Below, piece by piece: positions 11,590-22,960 of a stretch of DNA of 64,000 nt. The first letter of the stretch is position 1, and the number at the start of each line of letters is the position of its first letter. Both the position numbers and the translations under genes were made by a program. The stretch is from Epiperipatus broadwayi (taxonomy: Eukaryota > Onychophora > Udeonychophora > Euonychophora > Peripatidae): contig JAQFVV010006221.1 of assembly GCA_028023455.1 (NCBI GenBank), forward strand, positions 9,221,011 through 9,285,010, read 5' to 3'. The notes below the pieces were generated by a model. The model was not told where the DNA came from. It searched no databases and was given only the letters and a program-made list of their open reading frames with translations.

Positions 11590-12581
11590 TCATCCGCAAA
11601 AAAAGAGACCCGACAATGTATATACTCTCTTGCCACCTATTAACGGTATCTCTGTCCCTCTTCCTAGACTTTCTGTTGCTCTCTCCATTTCACTCAAATA
11701 CAACACAAACAAAATAGATGACATAAGGCATCCTTGCCTCAGTCCCATCCCATTTTTAACTTTAACTGATTCTATATCCCCTAATTGATATGTATAGTAA
11801 TTATTTTCATATAATTTCTTAATAACACCCACTAAAGCTTCATCCATTCCCAGATTTGCTAAACTTATCCATAATCTATTTCTATTCACTCTATCATATG
11901 CCTTCTCTATAAAACTCATATATAACTGTCTACCTGAATTCCTATTCATATCTATAAGTTGTGTAACTACAAATAAACTATCTCCTATGCCTATCTGACC
12001 TAAAACCTCCTTGCATTTCCCACACATTATTTTCTTCCATCCATTTTGCAACTCTTCCAGCCACCATATATGAAAAAACTTTATATAAAACTGATGTTAC
12101 TGCTATTGGTCTATAATTATTTAACTTTCTATGATCCTTACCTTTTCCTTTAAATAATAATCTTACTCTTGGAGTAACACCAACTACCTGGAAAAACTAT
12201 CTTCTGTGCCATCTTATTAAAACATGATAGTAACTTTACTTTTGCCCTATGCTCCAAATTCATTACCATCTCTGCTGCCCATCCATCTAATCCTCTTGCC
12301 TTACCACTTCTCAGTTTCTTCCGTGCCTCATTCAGTTCATTTTCTGTAAATGTAATATTCCCATTACTATATGCTTTCATATTTTATATCCCTCTGTCCT
12401 TCACATCTAATATCTTTTCTATATTCATTACATAACTATTCAATATTTTCTCTAATTCTTCTCTAGAGCTACACTCTATTCCCTCCTCATCCAGTAATAC
12501 TATCTCTCTCCCCCCTACATTTCTCCTTTTAATGTAATTCCAAAATTTTTTACTCCCATCTCTTCCACTTTTATTAATCAT
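11590..12581 (-). pseudogene. LINE-alpha reverse transcriptase, frameshifted
   Basis: Three successive frames (12581-12384, 12380-12150, 12051-11590) form the N-terminal part of a reverse transcriptase. The linker has KKFWNYIKRR. The early motif is LRSGKARGLDGW, the region typical of non-LTR enzymes. Then come SFIEKAYDRVNR (motif A, where active enzymes have an Asp before the Lys-Ala-Tyr-Asp stretch) and GMGLRQGCLMSSILF (motif B). The last frame runs into a T run near 11597-11604. There a one-base shift takes the frame away from the catalytic motif, which is visible in the neighbouring frame as FFADDVF. The two catalytic aspartates are thus still encoded but out of frame. The product would copy element RNA into DNA at a nicked target; this copy cannot make it. 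Confidence 0.8.
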
Positions 12582-12796
12582 TGTAGCTGGCTTCTGGTGA
12601 GCATATGAAACACATTTACCTGTTCATAAAATTTTTAAAAGAGCATGAAGGATTTTTTTTTATATGACCATGATCAACTGTCACTAACAGCATCCTAAAT
12701 TGTTATGGTTTAATGAAAATATTATTAATAAAATATTAAATTAAAATAAAACAAGTAGAAGAAAGCCAAGCAAATAGAAAAATAACAATGACTATG

Positions 12797-12932
12797 TTGG
12801 TTCTTTTTTTTTTTTTCATATGTCATAGCATCATCCGGGAAGTGACCCCACAACCATCAGCAACCAACAACTTACTTGCAAGGCCGCTGTGATGACCTCT
12901 CTGCTAACAATGCTTGACTATTGGTTCTTTTT
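12797..12932 (-). mobile_element. tRNA-derived SINE with 12-bp target duplication
   Basis: The direct repeat ttggttcttttt lies at 12797-12808 and 12921-12932. The minus-strand insert has a tRNA-like head with the anticodon-arm-like piece of this family, followed by a tail ending gatgctatgacatatg and an A run (T run on the plus strand). The B-box area reads ggggtcacttcccgg and is partly degenerate. It is related to the copies at 14833, 23181 and 27494. Such elements are transcribed by RNA polymerase III and moved by a LINE. Confidence 0.75.
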
Positions 12933-13293
12933 ATGCAGGACTGTCAGAAGTTCTGCAAATTTCAATAGATATCAATTATGTGATTCTCCTATTTTTACAG
13001 GATAGAGATATAACTCAAAATTAGGTGTATTAAAAGTTAAAAATATGAAATATTCACAAGGTTATAACTAATTGTTAAACAAATAAAAAATGAATAACAT
13101 TGTCATATTCTCTAATCTATTCTATACATCAGGATCTGTAATCAAAGTAGATTCTTGGATTGAAACTTAATGTGCACTATGCTGTTCAAATGTCACATGA
13201 TCTCTTGAGTAATTAAACACTAAATTATTTATGTTTCATATGACATTACATACCTAAAAGTTTATACTAACTATATTATTACTGCACTGTAGT
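12933..13293. other. AT-rich non-coding sequence
   Basis: No feature was found. The right end supplies the target site duplicated by the A dimer that follows. Confidence 0.5.
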
Positions 13294-13889
13294 TTTGTAT
13301 GAGCAATGTAAATATTTGACATACAGGCACTCTTCACATACCTGGAGTCTAATTGTAAATATAGGGTATTTTGAACTCAGGCTGTCAAGTACTTGGCAAC
13401 TATCCACAGTATCTCATATCACCGATACACATGACCAAACACAAATAAAAAAGATAAATAATCACTAATGTATGCATTTCATGCTAAACCAGCACTCATC
13501 AGTTGGTCCAGATTATCATCTCCCATTCATATATATATATATAATCAGTGTTCAGTTTATATTAAGATAGCAAATCATACTTTAATGGACAGGTTTCAAT
13601 CTATTCCAACTTCAAACTCTTCATATTTTCAGTGGTATGAATAGCTAAAGAGTTTGAGGTTGGAGTAGATTGAAGCCTATCCATTAAAGTATGAAGATTT
13701 GCTATCTTAATATAAACTGAGAACATATATAGGAGATGATAATCTGGATCAATTGATGAGTGCTAGTTTAGCATGAAATACATATATTGGTGTTTATTTA
13801 TCTTTTCTACATGTGTGTGGTCATGTGTATCAGTAATATAAGATAATGTGGATAGTTGCCGGGTAGTTGACAGTTTGTATGAGCAATGT
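13294..13889. mobile_element. A-family inverted dimer with 16-bp target duplication
   Basis: The perfect direct repeat tttgtatgagcaatgt lies at 13294-13309 and 13874-13889. Inside are two A copies head to head, with long imperfect arms meeting near 13620-13640 (centre cttcatattttcagtgg). Only the left, minus-strand copy has the complete 3' end: about 60 extra bases including acataccTGGAGTCTAATTG. The right copy stops at the duplication. Hammerhead cores lie in both arms, each with a lesion: left box 13496-13502 intact but helix III pairing mutated, right box TTGATGA at 13753-13759. This is the clearest view of the architecture. Confidence 0.85.
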
Positions 13890-14422
13890 GTAAGTACAGC
13901 TTTATTCAAGAGCCTGTCTATTTATGTATGGTTTATTGCTTACTTAACAATTAATGTAAATAAGAAAATAACTTTTATTAAAAATCATAAATCATAAACC
14001 AAATGCTACTGCAAAAATGCAAACACATTTTTTATAAAGCAGTTTAAAAAAAAGACATTAAAATATCAAATATATTGACATTAATTTATTTTAAAAATAC
14101 AGCCAAATGAATTTATAAACTGAATGATTTCATAATAAAAATATAATTTTAATAATATTCAAATGTATGCAAATTAAATTATCAATATTTACATCAATAA
14201 ATAATTTATTTCTTTTTTTTAAAAAGATTTACTATTTTATTTGAGAATAAAATAATAATTCGGGTATTAGCCATATAATCACTTAAGGATATGAGTTTAA
14301 TGATTGATTAAGATAATTGATTGATTATCTGTTCAGAAAGTCATGTGACCTTCAAGCAACAGAAGTGACAGGATTGAACTTCAAGCAAAGAAACTTTGGT
14401 TCTCAAGTATATCCTAGCATTA
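13890..14422. other. AT-rich non-coding sequence
   Basis: No coding or repeat signal is supported. Confidence 0.5.
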
Positions 14423-14697
14423 TTTTAAACTAGTGGCTCTCAACTTTTTGGGTTCCCCATAGCACCCAAAGAATATAAAAAAAAAAAATTAATATCAAAA
14501 TAAAAAATAGGTATGCAAATAAAAAATTATTTATTTTAGTTTTTTGGAAACCATATTTAAAAGCAAAATATCTATTATTATTAATAGCATTTCAAAATTA
14601 TTACATAAAAACTATATAAAAAAAAACCAATCAAAAATAGTTCTTTCATGTATCACCAATAATACATGTACCATAGGGTGAAATCACTATTTTAAAA
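14423..14697. mobile_element. Degenerate hAT-type MITE
   Basis: The element, about 14431-14689, starts tagtggctctcaact and ends with tcacta. These are degenerate forms of the cagtggttctcaacc-type terminal inverted repeat common in hAT elements. The flanking 8-bp repeats are ttttaaac (14423-14430) and ttttaaaa (14690-14697), matching at 7 of 8 positions. The interior is AT-rich and non-coding. Confidence 0.65.
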
Positions 14698-14786
14698 CAT
14701 ATAAAATAATGGCTCCGTTAATTATTAGCCTAAAGATAATATTAATATTAATTTTTCCATTACTTTTATATGTAATTTTTTTTTAG

Positions 14787-15180
14787 ATGTATGTATATAT
14801 GGTAATGAAATGGTTTCTTTACTATTATTTTTTCTTTCCATATGTCATAGCATCGACTTGGAGGCGAACCCACAACAACCATCTGCAAACAACTGCTTGC
14901 TTGCAAGGCAGCTGCGCTGACCTCTCGGCTAACAACGCTAGACTTCTTTATTATTTTTATATCATAAAGCTGAGTGCATTTTCAGTGACAAGCACCATAA
15001 TCTTAGTCAAGTCCCCTTTTGAAGACAAGTATCATAAATGGGTGCTCATAACTGAATGAGTGCCCATCACTGAAAGTGCGCCCAGGAATGATTACGGTGC
15101 TTGTCATCCATTCAGCTTTATGATATAAAGATAAAAAGGAAACCATTTCCGTTAGAACGTGTATATATGTATGCAAATTA
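14787..15180. repeat. G-family palindrome with a nested SINE in one arm
   Basis: The left arm (tggtaatgaaatggtttc, then atatcataaagctgagtgc after the SINE) is the reverse complement of the right arm (cattcagctttatgatat, then gaaaccatttcc). The SINE at 14833-14943 interrupts the left arm and is younger than the palindrome. A related inverted repeat lies at 18813-19008 and a single arm near 35396-35510. The open frame spanning this region is a chance read-through. Confidence 0.7.
14815..14957 (-). mobile_element. tRNA-derived SINE, best-preserved head
   Basis: On the minus strand the head reads gttgttagccgagaggtcagc (A-box region), an anticodon-like arm gctgc-cttgcaa-gcagt with a 7-base loop, and a B box gggttcgcctcc. 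The tail ends gatgctatgacatatgg and an A-rich stretch. The flanks ttctttactattattttt and ttctttattattttt form an approximate target duplication. The 3' end matches the copies at 12809, 23181 and 27494. Confidence 0.8.
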
Positions 15181-16310
15181 GCGCAAAGTTAAATGAATTT
15201 CATCACAAAGAAAAGATGTAAACATAATCGTAAAAATGCCAATGCATTTCATAAAAATCTATGTTTCTCACTATAATTTGACAAAATACTGTACATGGAA
15301 AAATACATTGTTATTACTCAAGTAAGAACATAATATTTATTTTATTATCTATTTGTTAATTATATATTCTGCATGGAACCTAATAAATATTGAGGCTGCA
15401 TATAAATGAAAAAGAAAAAATGATGGTACAAAATGGACGATGTTATTAAGTAAGGTATGAGATGAGAAATAACCTAAGAAAAATGAGGAAATTACTAATA
15501 ACGATTACTGTTATTACAAAAATATATGGTTTAATACTAAAACATAAATTGTACTTAAATTATTCATAATGAAGTTACACTTTTAAACAAAATTACAATT
15601 AATCTACAGGATATTCCTTTATATTAAAAGCATAGATTGCTTGACTTCATATGCATCTGAACATGCAAATTGTCATGATTACAAAAAAAAATAATAATAA
15701 TATAACTATACTAACAAAAATTTAATCCCTCTCTTCCCCTAAATATATATATATACACAAACCAATCTTGAGCATTATTACATTTACAATTTAACTAATT
15801 AATACTTTGGGTGCAATTTGAAATGTATAATTGCAGTTTGGAATGTTACAATTGACTATTTATTAGTCTGCATTCAGAATACATTTCCCCTATTTAAAGA
15901 CGTTTATTTAAAGTTCTTTGTATCAATAATTTCAATCTCTGCGGTCAAGTTGCAATCTTTAGTGTCTACATAAGTATATTGGAACATTAATAAATGCGGA
16001 TTCCACCTTTATTGTTAAGAGGAGGTTGCCTTGACAACAGTTTGAATTTGTTGATTATTATTGATATTGGGATTGACTAGTTTTTAATTTTATATATATG
16101 CACTAATATCTTGGTTTCGAGTTTATATATATGTTATTCAGAGGCAATCAAAGACAAGTATAGTTTTTCCAACTTCAGAGAAAGACAAAGGATGTCATGT
16201 GATCGTAATTTAATCGTGAGATCAGTTGCTTAGATATTAAACACGAAAGTGGCAGGTTAAACACTAAGTTCCATTCAATTGATCAAACGTTATTTTTTTT
16301 AATTTTTCAG
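15181..16310. other. AT-rich non-coding sequence
   Basis: No gene is recognised. The last 20 bases (16291-16310) form a T-rich tract ending in cag, a plausible splice acceptor for the exon candidate that follows. Confidence 0.45.
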
Positions 16311-16430
16311 ATGAGAATCGATTCCGGAACCATTACTCCTGAGGCTATCAGTCTGAATAAACTGCACAGAGTGTAATGATATATATAAAGTATGGGTTTT
16401 TGTTTCAAAATAAATAAAACAAGAGTTACA
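16311..16430 (+). CDS. Candidate terminal host exon (unknown protein)
   Basis: A strong splice-acceptor-like context (T-rich tract, then ttttcag) precedes a 22-codon frame. The frame starts MRIDSGTITPEA, ends LNKLHRV and stops at 16374-16376. The composition is much less AT-driven than the surroundings. The other two frames are closed early. A possible polyadenylation signal, aataaa, follows near 16410. These features fit the last coding exon of a host gene on the plus strand, but no upstream exon or family was recognised. It could also be a chance combination. Confidence 0.35.
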
Positions 16431-18812
16431 TTAACGAAAAATACATTTAGTTAAAATGGTACTCGTTTAAATTTTCAAGCTTTAATAAAAAATTAAATAC
16501 TTTTTCTTCTTTGAAGTTAATTTAATCACATAAATTGCAACATTTTTTTTTATTCTGTCCAATAATGATGGGATTGTTATTTTTATTAAGTAAATTCAAC
16601 TTTTTGTTTTAATACTATAGATACACAAACATACATTTTATAAATCTGCTATAAGTGGAAATGTGTACTTAATGAGTTTAAAGACTCTGTACTTCACGCA
16701 ATCAGATCATGATGTTTAAAAAAGGTCAACTACTTCTTTTACCACTACAAGCAATAATAAACAGTTCAAGGTTAAAAGAAGAGAAAAAAAATCAACGCAA
16801 GGCTAAAACATCTCTTCGATATTTAACAACAAAAAAAAAAGTTTATGTACACATATTTTCTACAGCTATATATGAAAATGAATATATACGAAATAAATTG
16901 TCTTAGACTTTAATACGATGACAACAATTTTAATATGTATAACGTCAAAATTTAATTGCAAAATGTTAAATTACCATTATATCACGTTTCAACAAAGTCT
17001 TATTTTCGGTCATTTTAAGCTTACATATGTATCCATATAGTTTTCTAGTCTAAGGATAGTTTTACATGATAACATAATAGTGACCAAAATCAAATGTTCT
17101 CATTTACCACTTAACAATGTTTTACAAATATCATTTTACTTCAATATTTAAATGAAATGCCATAAATTATAATTAAATAACTTAATATATATATTAAAAA
17201 AAGTTCACATATATTATTTAATTTTATATATCATATAATATTTTTCTGACATTATTTTAATCTTTTATCTTAGTTTAGTAAATAAATTCCGGTATAAACT
17301 CCTAAAGTGAACCATCTATAAATAGAATGAATAAATTCTGTCTAAATAGAGATGAAAATTTGCTAATTAAAATTTGATTTTGAATTTATAATTAAAATTA
17401 CTTAGAAATGCTATTGTGAAGTAAATAAAATATGAAATAGATGATTTATTTATTATATACAATATAAGAATTCATACTTATTATGTTTACTATATTTTTA
17501 AAAAAGAAAAAATGGTTTAATACTATTTCTATATTCACAGTATCCACTGCCAAAAAATATGGTAAAATATCTTGTTATCAACAACATCTGATCGTAACAT
17601 ATTTTAACAATTTATTTGGGCAAAAGTTGTAACAGGATATTAGATACCTTAAAATTGAATCTGTATGTGGATACATTATCAACTGAAACAATTTGCAATT
17701 ATTATAATTAACAGAAATTTGAACCCAGACTTTGAAGCTCCCTACAATCAGCTACTGCATCCAATATACATTAAACTTGTATTTCAATTACTATAATTGT
17801 AAATGATTTTCATTCCATTTAAAACATTTATCACAAAACAAAATATTACATGATTTCTTGAGTTTATCTTACATTATTATTTAATTCTTTCATGATTTTA
17901 CATTATTATTTAATTCTTTCATGGTTTTACATTTTTCCCAAGTGGCTATTTAAATTAAATTTCCAACTTTTTATTTTTAGCAAATTAATCTTTATTCTTT
18001 ATTATATTTCCACAAATTTCAAATTATTTTTTAGAAATACAACTTTACTAATAAAAATCATTCTTAGAAATAATATTTCAATTCTGAGAAATATAGAAAT
18101 AAAGTAAGACACTGAAATCTATAATCAGAATTGTAGCTTTTATGTTATAAAATTTTAAATTCCATTTATAATTATTTAAAAATGATACTAAATAAAACTG
18201 CTCTAATGATTAGTGGGTTTTTCAGCCAATCACAATTCTTGTTTCATTTCACTTGATTTGTTTTCTTTCAAAATAAATACTTTGAAATAAAATTTGTGTG
18301 TAATCATAAATATTCTTGTCAAAATAAATAGTCCATAAATATTTTGTAAAAAATAATAATAAATACATAAACAAACAATGGAAAATATGTTTTTACTTTC
18401 AAAAGATCAGATCAAAGCAACTACCAATCAGAACATTCTTGGTTTATTTATATCAATTTTCTGTACAATACGGACATACTTAGATTTTTTTAAATTAATA
18501 AATCAATCCAGTTTTTATCATGAAAGGAATGCAAAAGCAGCAAATGAATGCTAAAAATAGCCACAAGAAAATGAATTTAAGTTGAAGGTGATCAATGTGC
18601 CACTCTGTATAATGCAAGCTTCTTTTCGGAACTGTGTAAACATTAATAATAAACCAGTACTTCTACTTTCCCATATCGATAAATTATTAAACATGAGATA
18701 ATGATAAAAAATATCCTTGATAAGCTATTACTAAGTGATTATTAACACAGGAGAAATTGTGATGTTTTCTTTAAGTTGAATGCATTGACATACTGATTTC
18801 CCCCTTCATTTG
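16431..18812. other. AT-rich non-coding sequence
   Basis: Open frames at 16709-16906 and 17892-18107 are low-complexity. If the exon at 16311 is real, the first part would be its 3' flank. No repeat or RNA was recognised. Confidence 0.45.
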
Positions 18813-19008
18813 CATTTGTAAATCAAATTTGCATATGTTTGTTTATCTGCATAACAAAGTGGTTTCTTTCATCTTTATAACCTAAAAGGTTGCACTTTCA
18901 GTGAAATTCATCATAATCATAGCTCTCTGTGATTATGACTAATTTTGCCAAAAAGTGCACATCATAAAATTATGCAGATGAACAAACATATGCAAATTTG
19001 AATTGCAA
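18813..19008. repeat. G-family inverted repeat
   Basis: caaatttgcatatgtttg on the left pairs with caaacatatgcaaatttg on the right. Tatctgcata, ttgcactttc and atcataatcat also pair with counterparts in the right half. It is related to the palindrome at 14787-15180, and the SINE-free arm at 35396 shares the motif ttcagtgaaat. No coding capacity. Confidence 0.65.
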
Positions 19009-19619
19009 TATATATAAATCTAAATCTGAAAATAAGTCAACAACCGTATTTTTTTAATGATTTTGTTAAACTTACACACAAGTGTGAACATTTTGCAAGA
19101 ATATACTATAAAATAAAACAAAAAAATCACTAATTTCTTTACCTTACATGAATCTACTTTAGACGGTAGAGATTTGTAGCCAAATATATCTATCAATAGA
19201 TACCATATGGGGATTCTATTATTACTACAAACAGTTTCTAGGAAAACTAATACTGAACAAAACAGGTTACAGTGACAAACTTATATTTATCTACTGATCA
19301 CATTTACTTATGCTTGCAAATGATTTGAAACTTTAAAACATCTAAATTTGAAATACAGATTAGGGCCATTTTAATTCCAAGAAAAAGAAAGAGAGACAGA
19401 ATAATGACAAAAAATACTTAGAAAACAGAACAAAAACAAAAATAGTACTCAGAATTGCTGGCATAAAATTAAAAGATGAAAATGTTTATTATTTTAATGA
19501 CTTCCTAATTAAATAGAAGGTATTTATTGACCTTTTAACAAAAGCAAAGTAAATCTGAAAATAATATTAACTTATTATTTAGGATGTGATTACTTGCTCA
19601 AATAATAGCAAAAAACATT
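19009..19619. other. AT-rich non-coding sequence
   Basis: No feature is supported. Confidence 0.5.
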
Positions 19620-19735
19620 AGCATTAGTTCTACTTCATGATCATCATTTTCAATCATAATCGATCCATCTGTCTCACATGTAGTCTTTTTCTAGGCCAAT
19701 TACAATTTCTTGGAATCCAGTTTAAGATTTCAACT
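19620..19735 (-). pseudogene. LINE-beta 3' fragment
   Basis: On the minus strand, aaactggattccaagaaattg and the following agactacatgtgagacag correspond to the 3' coding end of the element at 8220-8300 (gcattccaagaaattg, gatcagatgtgagatgg). About 115 bases of dead non-LTR sequence. Confidence 0.55.
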
Positions 19736-20437
19736 GCCAGTCTATTTCTATATATATTAATAAATGTAACACTTTTAAACAGCATATAAAAAAATTAAAA
19801 TAATTTTCTTTTCTGTGTGCTTCCAATATTATTGTTCCGACCTTATTTGCCAGGAATGTTCATATTTGCTAATTCAGAACTTAGAGAGATGGACAAACCA
19901 ATAAGTAATATTAACAGGGATCAAATTTAAATATCAGATCTAAACAAAGCTTCATTTAATACAGCTAATAAATAAACATAAAATAAACATTTCTACCTAT
20001 TTTATAATCTTATGATAAATAACAGTTAGATATGTAAATATTAATAAATACAGCACTTTTAAATTACGTTTCTATTTCTTATCTGTATTTTGTAAATATC
20101 ATATTTATTAATATATATATATTGGATTATTATTATACACTCCACAAGGCTGTCAGACTAGAAATGATTCTTTTAAGGAATGAAGTTTTGTTTATATTTG
20201 GTGTAGGTACAAATTCAATCCTTGTCAGTATTACTTGTAGGTTTGTCCATCTCTTTAAATTATCAAATCGCAAGCATAAACGATCATTTTATACTTATTG
20301 GTTTTCGAACAAGTAATAGCCATCTTAAATCTGCATATTCATGATTTTTTTTATCCATGATTTCATAAGTGTTGAACACCACATTTCAAACATGTTTATT
20401 AACTAGTAAACACTTCCAAAAGAAACGTTTTAATTAA
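19736..20437. other. AT-rich non-coding sequence
   Basis: A short open frame at 20122-20316 has no recognised motif. Nothing else was seen. Confidence 0.45.
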
Positions 20438-20667
20438 AATAACTAGTCAAAAATACTATTTTTTTAAAAAAAAAAATTTATTTTATTAAAAATTTTTTTT
20501 TAATTAATATAAAATTTTTAAAAAAATTTTTTTTTAAAAAAAAGAGAGGGAAAAAAAAAAAATGAAAAAAACAATTTAAGAGAGAAAAAAAATAAAACCG
20601 AAGTTTTTCCCAAAATTATGAAAAAGGAGTAAAATTTGAGGAAATTGAATAACTAGTCAAAAATACT
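20438..20667. repeat. A/T homopolymer block bounded by a 20-bp direct repeat
   Basis: aataactagtcaaaaatact occurs at 20438-20457 and 20648-20667. Between them, blocks of T and A runs pass into a purine-rich stretch (gagaggg, gagag). The composition is unlike the rest of the window. It is either a low-complexity insertion with duplicated flanks or a misassembled or poorly polished segment. Confidence 0.6.
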
Positions 20668-20922
20668 GGAAACAGCCAAAATTAAAAATAAAAAAAAAGA
20701 TGAATATAAAAGTGTAAAAACTAAATCTCACTCATCTCAGAGAAATACAAATAGCAAAGAGTCATTTTAAATGTAATAAAACAATTAGTAATTTCCAAAA
20801 ACTCAACAAGAAAAATCAAAATTTTTGAAAATGGCAGTATTAAATAATGTAAAAAAAAAATTACATTTTGAAACAAAAAATCTATTAAAAGTGAAAATAA
20901 TTCACCAAAAGTAGAAATAAAA

Positions 20923-21196
20923 GGTGGCTGCTGAAGGATTGTATTAGATCCTAAGATCTAAATGCAGTGTTCTCAGATCCAAGGCTCCTCACTGATGAAA
21001 GCCACAAGCCAGAAACTAATCTGGGATGTTGGATGAGTAGAAAGGAGATAGGGATCTTATGTACAAGCCTTCTGGCATCCATTGATTACTCTGGCTTGCA
21101 CTGAGTGGCACTACTGTATGGAGAGTTTTGCCTGTTTTAATAACAGTTATAAGCAAGTGCAAGAAATGGTGATCATGTGATGTTTGGAGATTTAAT
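20923..21196 (+). mobile_element. B-family element, full-length single copy
   Basis: Plus-strand copy running from ggctgctgaaggattg to the 3' end gtgatcatgtgatgtttgg. The ribozyme box ctgatga (20992-20998) and the gaaac box are present. Helix II is weakened by ggc changed to agc, and the helix I partner has lost a base. No inverted partner, so this is one of the few single copies. The open frame on the other strand lies inside the repeat. Confidence 0.8.
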
Positions 21197-22451
21197 ACTG
21201 AATTTTTACATTTGTTTGACAACTTTTATTACAAAAAAAAATGGACAATACAAAATTAGTAAATTTTACTTTTGAAGTATGGGTATGTTTGTATAACTTT
21301 TAAATTAAATTTTAGCATTGGTATGTACATACCGTATATGCAAGTTAAAAACACTGGTACTGTATGTGTTAAAATTGTATGTAATATTCTATTTTTGTTA
21401 ATTATTTTTATGAATGTTTTTATTATATATGTTTTAAATTAAATTACATACAGATATTACATAGTGATTTGCATGTTAAAAATAACTGCGATATATATTT
21501 ATCAGTGTTAAAATACATATATGGTTGGCTATTATCATAAATTTTGATTTCAGTATGCAGGCTTGGAACCATATAACATGGTTATGAGGAAAATATTTTA
21601 ATTCCAGAATAATAATACTGAAAATACATTTATAAATAAATTATACCAAATATCACAATCGAGTGTTAAAATGTCTTTAAAGGCTTTTTCCAAAATGAAA
21701 CATTTTAGCATGTACTAATACATGCAAAATAAATCTATTGTATTATCCGTCAGATTTTATTGAGAGATTAAATTGAGTCAGCTTTTTTATTATCAAAATC
21801 AAGCTTCTTAAAATAACTGGCACTAGCCATAGGATTTACTCATCACACTAAAATACAAAGTATTAGTCATTACTCGATTCATTTGCCTTAACTGGATATT
21901 ACAAATAAATTCAATATAAACAGATAGTGTCTATAATTAAAATATATGATAAAAAGTTTTGTTACATTATCTAAGGGGTCAAACATTTAATATATGCAAG
22001 CCTCCAATAATCTATTTTCAGCATAAACCTTTATGAAAACAGAAGTATAATATACGAGTTAATAAATATGCAAATGGAAATGATTTCTAAGACTTCCTAC
22101 CTGATCTCATTATGCATATAAAAAACTGTTTTCAAACAACCATATTGGTGAAATTGCTATTGATTATTCAACAGATAAAGGTTTCACAATGTCCTCAGTT
22201 TAACAAGAAGATAACTAATATGCATGCTGAATTCGAAAAAAATATAAAATCTATTGCAGCATAGTATCTGCAAAATGATTTTTCTGATAAAACTGATTAA
22301 TTATTAAAATGTGTAATATCTAAAACAATATTTCCAAATCTATAATCTATAGGTATAAATGCTAACCTATTAACTACAAAAATCAGTCAAACTTTGATTT
22401 AAGAAGATAATTCATCTAAGAAGTTCAGATGACAAACAATAAATGTTTTTA
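21197..22451. other. AT-rich non-coding sequence
   Basis: No feature is supported on either strand. Confidence 0.5.
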
Positions 22452-22960
22452 CTTTAGGTCAGGGATGGGCAATTGTTTTGTCTTGGGAGCCACATAGGTT
22501 GGTGGAGGGCCACATCGGTGGCCACTTTGTGGAAATGAAGGTTAACGGAGGGCCGCATCTTTTTTTCATAACCCAATAAACACACTGCTTTATTCTTTGT
22601 ATTACCAAAGAAATATTTATTTGTCCATTCTTCATTAAACACACAACATCATCACTGATTTACATTTTTTTGGAGGGTTCATGATTTCACTAAAATTGGA
22701 AATGTATATATTTGTTAATGCAAAGACAAAATTGAAATGAACCAGATCAACTGGAAAAGCACTGCACATCGTATCTACACTGCGCATGTGTATTGACATG
22801 GCCATCATAGTGGAAAATATGAGGCAAATCTTTGGTCGCACACGGGAAGGAAATCTCAGTTCAAGGCCGATTTTTCTGATTGTCTTGGCAGGCCGCATAA
22901 AAACTCTTAACGGGATGCATGTGGCCTTTGGCCCACTATTTGTCCACTCCTGCTTAAGTG
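22452..22960. mobile_element. hAT-type MITE
   Basis: The element, 22460-22952, begins cagggatgggcaattg and ends ttgtccactcctg. These are inverted forms of one another with a few mismatches and match the caggggtgggcaa-type ends of hAT elements. Flanking octamers ctttaggt and cttaagtg agree at only 5 of 8 positions, suggesting age. The interior is more GC-rich than its surroundings (gagccacataggttgg, gagggccgcatc), which makes spurious open frames at 22454-22644, 22635-23024 (-) and 22786-22971 (+). No transposase was found. Confidence 0.75.

Larger units (their letters stand above)
10266..12620 (-). mobile_element. LINE-alpha, longest copy in the window
   Basis: About 2.35 kb of a non-LTR retrotransposon on the minus strand. 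Its 3' end at left has a short-repeat tail (gatgtgatgtgatg on the plus strand). The 5' end is truncated near 12620, with no endonuclease domain left. Reading from 12581 downward: an upstream linker, reverse transcriptase palm and thumb, then a long C-terminal domain with a Cys/His cluster. Only a few frameshifts break it, so it is younger than the LINE-beta remnants. It flanks no B sequence, unlike the copies at 8976 and 34146. The clade was not assigned. Confidence 0.85.

Noticed and set aside
11459-11788. 109-residue plus-strand open frame
   Set aside because: Shadow of the LINE-alpha reverse transcriptase on the minus strand.
13310-13873. A, B, D, E and F elements as MITEs or foldback DNA transposons
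   Set aside because: Target duplications are 13-16 bp and variable, the ends are asymmetric with one complete and one truncated, and truncation points vary. These fit retrotransposition better.
14857-14935. Genuine tRNA gene
   Set aside because: The head is tRNA-like, but it continues into a SINE body and A-rich tail flanked by a target duplication, and several diverged copies exist.
15044-15080. G palindrome as a hammerhead (CTGAATGA, GTG-CCCAT-CAC, GAAA)
   Set aside because: The box has an extra base and no helix III or helix I partner could be found.
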